NCBI GenBank assembly: GCA_022457155.1 | Contig: JAJGOT010000212.1 | Location: forward strand, 808,001 to 872,000 | DNA length: 64,000 bases | Direction: 5' to 3' | DNA from: Cladopsammia gracilis | Lineage: Eukaryota > Cnidaria > Anthozoa > Scleractinia > Dendrophylliidae | Shown here: one piece after another, positions 1 to 11,300 of the stretch | How positions within the stretch are numbered: the first letter of the stretch is position 1 | How the letters are laid out: each line of letters starts with the position of its first letter | Notes under the pieces: model-generated | What the model saw: only the letters and a program-made list of their open reading frames with translations | Databases searched by the model: none | Told to the model about the DNA's origin: nothing | Made by a program: the position numbers and the translations under genes

Positions 1-1696
1 TTTTTTCGCCAACAAGTTAAATAATTTACCAACTTGGCCTTTTTGATGTGTGTTCTAAAAAATAAAGCATACAGGTGTATTTCTGCTTAAAAAAACAATG
101 AAGTTCTTGCTTATTTACCTCCCATTGCTGCCTGTGCAGAAGAAACTGACAAACAACTGATATCACCCCATAATGCATTGTCAGCTTAGTGCTCCGCATT
201 ATGTATGGTAAACATACAGTACATATTAATGGTAAACCATATGGGTTTTACAGCAATTATTGATGTTATTTAAGATGAACTTGATAACTTGACGCCCATG
301 ACTAACAGACATCTGTATTCGGTTGATTAAACAAACAAAATACAATGTTTTAAGCAACAGAAGATGCTTAAGTTCCTGCTTCAAAATGCAGGTAAATGCA
401 TCTCCGGGAGACTAAAATTTTCCCAGGGGGGACATGTCCTGGACCCCCCTAGAGGTTTTGGCTCTTCCAATTGTGTGCCCACCTACTCCATGTTCAAAAT
501 CTTAATGAAACCCCTGGGATTGCATCATTGTTACAGCTTTCATTGTTACACTTAATAAACAACTTTCATTGTAACATACTTAATAAACTAGTGTATCCAA
601 AAGATAGTAATTGCTGCGGTAAATTTGTTGTAACAATGCTGTTTTATCGTCTCGCTGGTATTACAGAATTTTCTCTTTCGTTTTTTGAGGGGAAGCAAAG
701 CAAATGTAACCGGGATGAATCGACGAAAATTCCAGCTAATAAGACTAATTTTGGTTTGTAATTCGCGCATCAAGTTCCTGCAATGTCTGTAGAATATTGT
801 TGAGTAAAGGACGCGTTCACCACGAGGAAGGTGTGAAAATTTAGGTTAATTACTGTGTGTTCGCGTCTCCCAAGCTCAGCTCAGGTTTCGCGTCCCCAAG
901 CGCTCAGCTCAGCTCAGTCTCATCGACCCCTGTCGGAGTGATTTCAAAATAAATTTGTCTTTTATTCCGTACAATCTTCGAAAATCTTTGCCATTCAACG
1001 GTCCTATCACCATGCCTCGCAGTCCCCGCTCAACTCGTAGTAGTATTCGACACTTCAGTTCCGATTTCGACTGGGACATGTTGGACCAAAATACTGTATT
1101 ATTAATCTCGCAGCGAACACTGAGCTTGAAGCAGCAAGCGAGGCTATTGTTCGTGACGCAGTGCATTCTGGCCCAAAATGTGTTCGTGGCGCAGTGAATT
1201 CTGGATTCTGGTAAAAAGCAATCAAATCAAGATTTTTCCTAGCTTATATTTTTCTCATATATTTCTCTTAAATCCTGATTATGTTGCTGCTCACTCGCTA
1301 CGCTCGTTCCGCAGCAAGTTTTATTGTTACAGCTTTTGTTTATTGCAATGTGTCTACATGTATTTAAAGCACAGTAGACACAAAAATACATTACCAGGGC
1401 ATGCAACAAGCACCTCCTGTACATATACATGTAGTATGTCTGTGATTAATTATTAATGCAAGAGAAAATGTCCATTACCCAGGAATGTCTTATGCTTTCA
1501 TACATGTACATGATTGTACTAAACTATTGAGATTTCAGCTGAGCTCCTAGTCCATTGACTGAAGGTTTCATTTCAGGTCTGAATAAAATATTAAAAGTTA
1601 AAGAAAATTTAGGTCATTTGATGCTTGATTTTCATACAGTATATGTAGTTATGCCAGTCAAGGTTCTTTTGCTTACGATCATTGTGATTTTCGTAG
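1..1696. other. 5' flank or first intron of the JARID2 gene, no gene recognised
   Basis: No exon that would encode the expected JARID2 N-terminus (a short basic peptide in vertebrates) was found upstream of 1697. A short + strand frame from the ATG at 1012 to a stop at 1197 is Arg/Ser-rich, but it resembles nothing I know and has no convincing phase-0 donor. The segment is AT-rich and otherwise featureless. The true first exon may lie upstream of the window. Confidence 0.5.
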
Positions 1697-2373
1697 GAAT
1701 ACAATGGAGGGCTGCTGCATAAGGAGGAAATTATGTTACGGAAGGCTATGTATGCCTCATTGGTTGAGTCCAAGAAGCCTTCACCAAACAAGGTTCTCCA
1801 TAGCAATCATTCAACAACAAGCAGTGAAACAGCCAGCAATAGTGGCTGTCATGACTCTACCAGTGTTAACTGTATAAAGGGAGACGAAATGAGCAGCAGG
1901 CAATGTAGCACTCCTGATGACTTTGACAACAATAACAGTGCTAGTGAAATGGGGCAGTTTAGTGCCGAACAAAGCATTGATTTGGAGATACACAAGAAAA
2001 TCAAGGAACCAAGCAAACTTCTTAATTACGTCATCAAAAAGAAAAAGGAGAAAAGAACCAATTCACAAAATTTGTTCAGGACTTTGTCACCAACCAAACC
2101 TGCAGGGAGTGGTGAGGGACGTTTTTCTTCTCAGAATGGGAAATCAAAGAAGAGAAGAAGACAAAGAGGAGCACTTGCAGTGTTTGTTGCCATGAATAAG
2201 TCTGCCGGTGGAAAGATAAACAGAAAGCATTTCTCAGGGGCAGAGAAAGACATTTTAAAAACTAAAAAGAAGAGAAGACGAAAGAGGAGGGGATTAGAAG
2301 CTCAAATTTGTGATAGAGCTGATACTGAAAGTGAGGAATCACCAGTCAAGAAATCGAGGAAAGAAGAGAGGAA
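1697..2373 (+). CDS. JARID2: JARID2 exon 1 in window: UIM-like motif and basic NLS region
   Basis: The acceptor is tcgtag/GAA at 1696 and the donor is AA/GTAAGT at 2374 (phase 2). The reading frame is open from the acceptor, upstream of the first ATG at 1733. The residues before that ATG still align with vertebrate JARID2, so 1733 is probably not the start codon. Residues 10-24 contain LRKAMYASLVE, which matches the ubiquitin-interacting motif of vertebrate JARID2. The second half is very basic, with KTKKKRRRKRR near residue 190, a likely nuclear-localisation or nucleic-acid-binding stretch. The remainder is Ser/Asn-rich and probably disordered. Confidence 0.9.
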
Positions 2374-5300
2374 GTAAGTGCATTACCATAACATCTCAGT
2401 TATAAGTTCTGGGAATTATACAACTTTGGTTTTGGTGGGCTTATAAATGGGAGGGAAGGAGGGGGGGGGGGGGGGAGAGGGGGCTCATCTGGGATTGGGG
2501 GGGGAGGGGAGGGGTAAAGACATGTATTTATAAGCTTTGTGGGTATGTGCTGCTGTGAAGGATACAGTTTTCAAACAGTTTAGTTTGGGGTAGGATATAG
2601 AATATCAGAGAGTTTCAGTCTAGAATAGGGACTAATATTTACTGGGAAACTGATCAATGGTATATTGTGTATGCAGGTAAGAGTTTCTTGAAAAGAGCGA
2701 GGGTGGGATATGGAAGGAATTTTTGCGTCTAGTCTAGAATAGGGTTATAAAATGCAGCTGAGCATGGTTTTGGGGTTTCAGAGTCCCAGAAGCACAGCAG
2801 ACCACCTCCCCAAAAAATATACAGAGTACCCAGGGAGGGAGGGCTGGGGGCTCATAAGCAGTAAATTCTTGGCTTTCACATGACGTCATAAAAATTAAAA
2901 AATCTAAAGAAAACGTCCTACAAAGCTGTTTCTAACATGGTATGTGGATACAAGTGTTATAATCATTCACAAAAAGTTTCGGGTTTTAACGATGTTTTGC
3001 TTCCGATTTACAAAGGTTTTAAATGTGTCACGCAATACGTCACGCTATTTCAGATAAGCCGCGAAAATAAACAAAATTGAATCGGCTGAAAGTTATTGTT
3101 TGCATTATAAGTGCTTATAAGCCGAGTTAATTGAGCTTATAGCAAATACAATATTTTTGGATGTGATTTTTGGTGTAATTAAGGCTTTGAATTTTTGGCC
3201 GCCATCTTTGTGCCCCTCTCAGGGGCACAAAGATGGCCGCTCCATACATTTCTTACTAAAAATATCTAATACTTGTTTGCCTATAACTCTTGAACGAAAT
3301 GCTTTTGCGCTTCAAAATTTGGCCAAGATGTGTAGTTTTAAACTCTCTACAATTCCATAGACATTTTGGATTCGAAATCTATTTTTTAATGCTTCTGAAT
3401 TTTGATGTGACGTAAGTGAAAGCCAAGAATAAATATGCTTTTTAAGAGCTATTTTTGTACAGCTAAAATTTTGAACAGATTCACACAATACTCAATATTG
3501 TAAAGTGAAGATGTGATCAGATTGCTAGAAGTTGGTCTGATTAAATTTTTTTGTTCCATACTGTACTTTGCATTAAGGGGGCGATGTCACCATTTTTAAT
3601 GTTATTTTAAAAAGCTAAAAGACACATTTATATCAGTGGAAACGTAAAAATAATGGTCCAGTTTTGTTTAAAATTGTTTTACGAGTACACTGAAGCTATA
3701 AACAAGTGTCAGCTGACTACAGTTGGTCAGGATGGGAATGGATTGCAACCTGAAAAAATTGGCCAATTTTTACAAGTTGTTCAGTGTATTTTGGAAAATT
3801 TGCTAAAAACTGATTGTGGTTTATTCTTTCTACAAGAATTTACTTGATATCTTGTTCTTGGTGTTATAAGAGCATTTCCTGTTTGAAGTACATGTACAAT
3901 GCTCAGTTTTAATTCTTGCACAGTTTGAGACAAAAAATTTACATAAAAATTGTCATAACATAGCCCCTTTAACCCTGGCAGCCATGATACAAGGGGGATG
4001 AGGGCATGGGGTGGTTACAATCCCCTAGGGTTTTTTTCAGTGTTACAACATTTGCAATTTAAAATATTTACGTGCTCTATGTGTGCTCTATGTTCAAGAA
4101 GGTAAATATTATGGGTTATGATGCTGCGGGGGGTGGGGGATCTATGACATCATCTAAAATGGCCACCATCTTAGGTTTTACTTAAAATTTCATTATTTAT
4201 TTATCAATAAAGTGCAGCAAAATTGAACAATTTGGCTTGTTTCGAGAGCAACCAATGCTCACCACGCTTTTGCTAACAATAGTGCTCCTGCAAAAATGTA
4301 ATAATAACCTTAAGGGGGGGAGTTGGCATCTACCCCCCCCCCTTCTTTTATGTCTGAGGGTGAAAGAAATACCCTGTATGAATCATTGTACTTTGCTAAT
4401 TTTCTATTTCAATGTTGTAATGTTCTGTCAAAAGGAAAAGTGGGGGAAAGGAGTCTCATATCCTCGGGGTTTATACCCAAAATTTGTATACAGTCATGTA
4501 TTTTTCTTTATCATCAGATGAAAAAAGGCTGGAGCAGTGTTCTGTTACATGTATGGCATTAAATAAAGCCAAACTGGTTGCAGTTTAAACAGTAATACTA
4601 TTAGTTTTGTATACAACCAACATTCTGGCCAGGTCGCCAGGGAAATTTTTTTGCCATGCAAGTCAAGTCAAGGGTCACCAAAATACCATAGTTCTGTGAT
4701 GACTTTCCTAACAATATTATTGTAAAAATTGTATGTACAGTTGAACCTTCATAATACAGACACCAAAGGGACAAATCAAAGTGTCTGTTAATAATTTTTA
4801 TGTGTTCATATAATAGAGGGACAGTAGGGTTCAACAGTTACTGTAATTAAATTTATTTGATTGTGTAATTTTCAATATTATTATTTTCTCGTAGACAAGG
4901 CTGTAGAATGGTGCAAGCTCAGAGGAAATTTGCTAAGACACATCCACCGAGTCCAACCAGGTAGGAAGTAATTTGTTATTAAGTTTTTTTCATACTTAGT
5001 TTGTGGGAGGCAGTAGTAGCAGTAGTAGTGGTGGTGGTGGTGGTGGTGGTTGCGGCGGCGGCGACGCGGCAGCGGCAGTGGCAGGGGCAGTAGCAGTAAA
5101 ACTTTATTAAAGTGTCAGTGGTTCTAGCATTTACACACTAATTGGTGACATATAATGTACAGTATATGTTATGGTTCACATTTTTCTTTGGTTTGAAAAT
5201 TTTCTTACCAGTTTAATTTTTCAGTGGTTTCCTTTATCTCAGATTATGGTAATGACCCTGAGACAAGGGAAAAATAAAATTACATTGGTTTGAAAATTTT

Positions 5301-8300
5301 CAAGCCAAAGTAAAGTTTGACCCACAACGTAATTATACCTCAACATGACTGTATATACATGGCTTCTTTGTGCATTTCAGGCCTAGTCATATGTTAATAA
5401 TAATTGAATTGACAAAAAAAATGCAAAATTTAAATGAAATTATAAATATTATAAATTACATTTATTTATTTAATAAATTTAGCAAATAAGCTTTCATACA
5501 TATTTTTATAGGAGACAAGCCCCCAGTATGTCCAGTTTTCAATTTCACACTAAAAGCTTGGTAGTCAATAAGTGCGTAACAGTGTCAATGCCTGAGTCAT
5601 TTAGAAAACAACCACTTACATGTACATGTCTCTTTTTTTTGGCAAACTTAGCATGAAACCTTATTGGTTTGGAATGTGCATGCTGTCATGAATGCTTATG
5701 ACACAAGAAATTATGCACAGTATTGGCCCTATTCTCCGGCAGGATAGTTGGATGATGATGATAATGATGACGATGCAAAATGCATAATGCAATACTAGGA
5801 AATAACCTGTAGTTAAGAGTATACACAAGAAATTATGCACAGTATTGGCCCTATTCTCCAGTAGGAGAGTCGGATGATGATGCATAATGCATAATGCAAA
5901 ATGCAATACTAGGAAATCACCTGTAGTTAAGAGTATACACAAGAAATTATGCACAGTATTGGCCCTTTTCTCCAGTAGGGGAGTCGGATGATGATGCATA
6001 ATGCATAATGCAAAATGCAATACTAGGAAATCACCTGTAGTTAAGAGTGATATATAAGAAATTATGCACAGTATTGGCCCTATTCTCCAGTAGGAGAGTC
6101 GGATGATGATGCATAATGCATAATGCAAAATGCAATACTAGGAAATCACCTTTAGTTAAGAGTATACACAAGAAATTATGCACAGTATTGGCCCTATAAT
6201 GATATTCTCCAGTAGAAGAGTTGGATGATGATGATAATGATGATGAGTGATGCGTAATGCATAATGCGTAATGCATAATGCATGCTTATGCAATACTAGG
6301 AAATCACCTGTAGTTAAGAGTAATGCATTGTAGTGGGCAGTCCTTATCAAAAGTGTAAGACTGGAGTGGTTCAGCAGCACTTACAGTATGACTTATTTGT
6401 TACCAGCGTTAGACTTCAGGAAGAAACAAACATGTTATCAAGTTCTTCTACAAGGGCCAAGACAGAAGATTTCTTGACCTTCCTTTGTTTAAGAAGTAAG
6501 TAACTTACATTTTTTACATGTCTCAATAATTATGTGTGTGATGGCACATTGCCTAGTAATAATTATTTTGGTCGGTCCTTTGTATGTTGTGGTTCAAATT
6601 TTTCTTTGGTTTGCCAATTTTTAAACCAGTTTCATTTTTGTTTTCCTTTGTATCAGAACAATGGATAATGAATCTGACACAATGGAAAATAAAAATTGAA
6701 CTGGTTTGAACAAAGAAACATTTTTAAACCACAACATATATACTCCTACAACTCAACTGGGACCACTTAAGATGGGCATTACAGTACTGTTTGTGTAGGG
6801 AAGGATACAATAAGGAGAAGGGGGGGGGGGGAAGTGGTGTGTAGGAAGGGAGAGACAGGAAATGGCCTACTCTCTACTTGTCCTTACCTTGTAGGGAAGG
6901 AGGATGCAGTAAGGAGTAGGGCGAAGTTGTGTGTAGGGAGGGATAAAGATAAAATGGTCTTTTGACTACTAAGTCCCACCTTGCAGGGAAGGAGGATGTA
7001 AGGAGGGAGGGGGGGGGGGTGCAGTGGTGTGTACATGTACTACATGATAGACAGAAAATGGCCCTCTGCCTTGTAGAGTGGGGGAGGGTGCAGGGTGACA
7101 GGGGCAAGGGCCTTAAGGGAGCCTGGGAAATTGGAGGCAGTAAGGTGGGAAAACAGGTAGTAAGTGAGACAGGACCACTTGAGTAATTTAAGGGATGGGA
7201 GGGTATTCAAGGAGAAAATTTGGAAAGTGGAAAGTTCTTATAGCTCCACATCTCATGGTTTCACATGGTGGACTCTTACTAGAAGGCTAACAGCACAGAG
7301 TTGGTACATGGTGGACATGTATTTGGTTTATAAAAATTCTAATTACAGTAAATTATCTATTAATATCAATTTTATTTTGGAAAATTAGAGCTGATAAAAA
7401 TCCAGTCAGGATTAGAACTTTCCATAATGTCTATAACTGTTACTGACATTATTTTTTAAACTGTTGCAGATAATCCTGTCCTGCCTAAAGAGCTTGAGAT
7501 TTTCAATAATCCTTGTCTGCCAATGTCACCCTTATTGGAGGATGAAGAGGATGACTCATCCCCACCCTCCCCTACTCAGTCTCAGTCTTCAATGTCAAAT
7601 TATTCAAACCCATCAAGTACCCTCCCAAAATCGTTTTCCGACTCCCCAGCCCCTTCGGTAGATAGTCCGGCCACTGGTGAAGGGCCTTCCTGGGAGAGCG
7701 GAGTTGTGAGAATGTATGCTGATGGTCCCAAGGGACTTGCTGGCAGTGGAAAAGAGCAGAAAAAATATGACGAGTTTCTACCAAGCGATGAAGCAGATGT
7801 AAGTGATTGGTTTTTCTTGATGTGTGAATATTAGTTGAAAGCAGAGAGCAGGCATTTAGCCAGGTGGGCATCCAAGCGTCCTATGGGTGCCTGGTTTTGG
7901 AAGAAATTCGTGCAGCATTCAACTAAGCTGTTATAAATTCCGTGATAAGAGACATGTCTCCAGGATGTCCAGTTTTCAATTTCTGGTTTAAGGCCTGGCA
8001 GAGAGAAAATGTAAGTTTGTGGAATGTAATTGCATTAAATTGGCTTTACCAAATTGTGGATTATGAACATGCAATCATCATTCCTTTTCCTGGCCAGTGG
8101 TGTGCACACTGAGTAGAAATAACAGGCAGCCTACATTTATTTATTTTTCTCATGCAATCATAAGGTTTTATCATAGAGTTTAATAGCGTAGGGTCATATT
8201 CTAAATAGTTGTTCCAATCACTTAAAAAATACACCAGGAATACAAATGTACATGCAACACAGTAACAGCTTAACACATTTATACCCCTACATACATTGTA

Positions 8301-11300
8301 CAAGGCAACAGCTATCCTGTTGGTTCAGTACATTGTCATTATTAATTAGCTGTGCAACATACATATTTTAGAGGTTTTAAACTTTTGATTTAAATTCATT
8401 AGTTGCACAGTGGCTGTTTTTTAACAGGTCATTCCACAGATCATAATTATTGTGTTCCTTTGTCTCAGAATATGATAGTGAACCTGACACAAAGGAAAGT
8501 AAAACTTAAACTGAATTTTCAACCCAAACAAAAATATGAACCTCAACAATAACAAGTTAATCCCTCGAGATTAGTCCGAAAACTGACTAAAAACTGTCAT
8601 AACAGTGCTAATAGAACAAGCCTCGGCTTAAAAGATATATTCACTGAAAACTTTGTTCATTTGGATGTGCAATAATTTTATTTTAGTGACCTGTGGAATG
8701 TGACCTGTTAAAGAAACCCCCTGTCTTGTGCACCACACACAGCCATTTTGCATAAGGCTGTGTAAACATGACTGTGACATTTTATGACATTTTGCTGGCT
8801 CTGTCTCACAACAACATTCAAAATAATAGGAAATGGATTCTTTATGCCTGCACAGCCTGATGCAGTGTTTGAGAATGTTTAGTAGAACCTGCATGAGAGC
8901 GTACATTTTTTTCCTATCTGCTACCAGCTAATTTTCTTCATAAATGCGGTATATTTATTGCTTTAAATACCTAGCTACTTTGTATTAAAGTGTTTGCATG
9001 GAGTTTATGAGGATACTTTTTTCCAACCCTATGGTTGCTATTTCACTAAGTTTATATCATATTTATCGTAATTATTTGTATATTATGCGTCCATTGGCTA
9101 TTGTTATATGCTTGCTACAGTAAATCAAAGAATTATTTTTTGATCAGGTGGATTTTTTTTTCAACTTTTTATCATATAATCTTTATTATGCATTGGTGCA
9201 AAAAAAAAAATAAAATAAAAATAAAGGAACTGTTTGTTTATGTCAAGGTTCCATCGCAATAATTATTTTGTATATGTATTTCAAATGCATTTGAGTTTGT
9301 AAATTCATTAAACCCGTCTTTTGTGTAAAGCATGTTGTGTCAATTGCATATGTACATGTACGTAATGTGATATTGAACTTGTGTTTGAGAAAAGCACTTC
9401 AGCCTTGAGTCAAGGTGAACATATAACCAGATGTTTTGCATCTAAGGAAAGCTCAGTAGTGGAGAAAAAGTTGTTTTAAATTCTGTGTTTTTATAAGTAT
9501 AATACCGTACATGTCTGCCAAAAATTGTAATAAACGTCGTGTGAAATTATTTTGAAATATTCCGTTACATTACTTAACCAGAAGTGTCTTTGTAAAGATA
9601 GTGATGCGGAAAGAACAGCTTTGTTAACATATAACAGATCAAAAACGTGTAGTACCAACTATTCACTTTGAATTCATTTGTGAGTCCTTGACATTTCGTG
9701 ACAAAACTGGCCAATATTTCAAGAACCATGCATGTATATCGGGTAATCACGAGAGAGCATATTTTGAAGTGACTATGTCAAATTGGAAAAGTTAAATAAA
9801 CAACACAAAATTAGAGTACTTCAGTATTTTTCCTAAAATTATGAGGTGTCTGGATGTCCTTAATATAACAAAAAGCACTTTCACAAGTGTTGCCTTGATA
9901 TAACTACTCGAGAAACCCATAAAACTGATTGAAGACAATTGATAAAAGATGGAAAGTGCCTTACCACAAAAGCGCGCGGTGATTCGCAATCAATTCCCTT
10001 GGGAGTTGATTTTAATTTTATTCGTTATTAGACAGGAAACCATTGTTAGTCATATTTCATATTCAAAAGGTTGTGATGTAAATTAAAATGTGTCAATTGG
10101 CCTTGAGATAATTCTCTATTTTCGAATTACCCATAATACACTTTGTTTGCCCCCCAAATTTTGCATAAACTATTGTTTTGAAATGCTCTTGGGAATATGC
10201 AGTCCTCCCAAGAGCATTTACAAACAATAGTTTATGCAAAATTTGGGGGGCAAACAAAGTGTATTATGGGCAATTCGAAAATAGAGAATGCCGGTTTGAA
10301 GAAAATTTGCGTTGCGTCAGTTGAGGCTTAGTGCCGAGCTTATCTTGCTTTCTGTCTGAATTTGTTAGAGCGTATGATACATTCACAAGTTAAACTACGT
10401 TTAAGGATTAAATTAAAGACTTTTAGCAAACAATTTATTTTTGTTTTATTTCACTTTCAGCTATTTTATAAGCTATTTTTACAGCTTTGTCGATAAGAGT
10501 TTTAAAGATAAGTAAGAGTCATTATACAAATTATCAAAAAGCGTAATTTATTTATATAAACATTGGCGTCTAAGACTGGTTTATAAAGTACGATATATTT
10601 GTACACAAGAGAGGGAGAGACAACTTTATTTAGGGCGGGAAAACTCGGTAAAGTCGAAGGCTGGTATCAAAATACAAAACATCACAGAAGTAGTTAAACT
10701 TAACATAGTAAAAAGGCTATCTGAAGATATTCGTCAGTCAAATCTGTATTCAGCACGCTGTACGCTTCGATCTAATGTTTTACCCTTTAATGTTTTTTAT
10801 TTATTGTAGGATGCAAGAGAACTCACCAAATCCGTTACACCTCCACTTGCTTTCCGAGTTTCCTCGCGCCCAACGAACTGGACAGTTTGCAAAGCAAGGG
10901 ACAAGCAACTACCGAGGCCCATTCCAAAACCCTTCGCCGTGAAACCGTCTCTAACGGGAGCTGCAACCAGCAGGTCTTCATTTTCCCACACGGGCACTAA
11001 CAGCGCAGGGGATACCGCCACTCCTTCTCCCCCGCTGCTGTTGCATCCCTCGGAATCGTCGTGTTCCCCACCTCCGCCTCCTTTACTGTACATCCCCGCT
11101 GCTGCACAGAGAGTCACCCATCTTCAGGAGCCTCCCACTCTACAGCGGTTTCCTTCTACTTCTCCTTCTCGTGACCAAGAAAGAGATGAACAGTCGGAGC
11201 GTCAGAGGTTGTCGATCGATCGGGATGACGGACCGCCACCTTTAAAAAGATTTCCTCCTGTTGTTATTGAGCATGAAATCGCGAAGACGGATCATGAATC

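Noticed and set aside
955..1197. 80-codon ORF as JARID2 first exon
   Set aside because: The Arg/Ser-rich peptide from ATG 1012 does not resemble the expected N-terminus, and the only phase-0 GT (1153) is a poor donor.
5661..6380. Minus-strand ORFs of 74-155 codons
   Set aside because: They follow the tandem array at 5695-6300, have no domain and repeat the same peptide in shifted frames.
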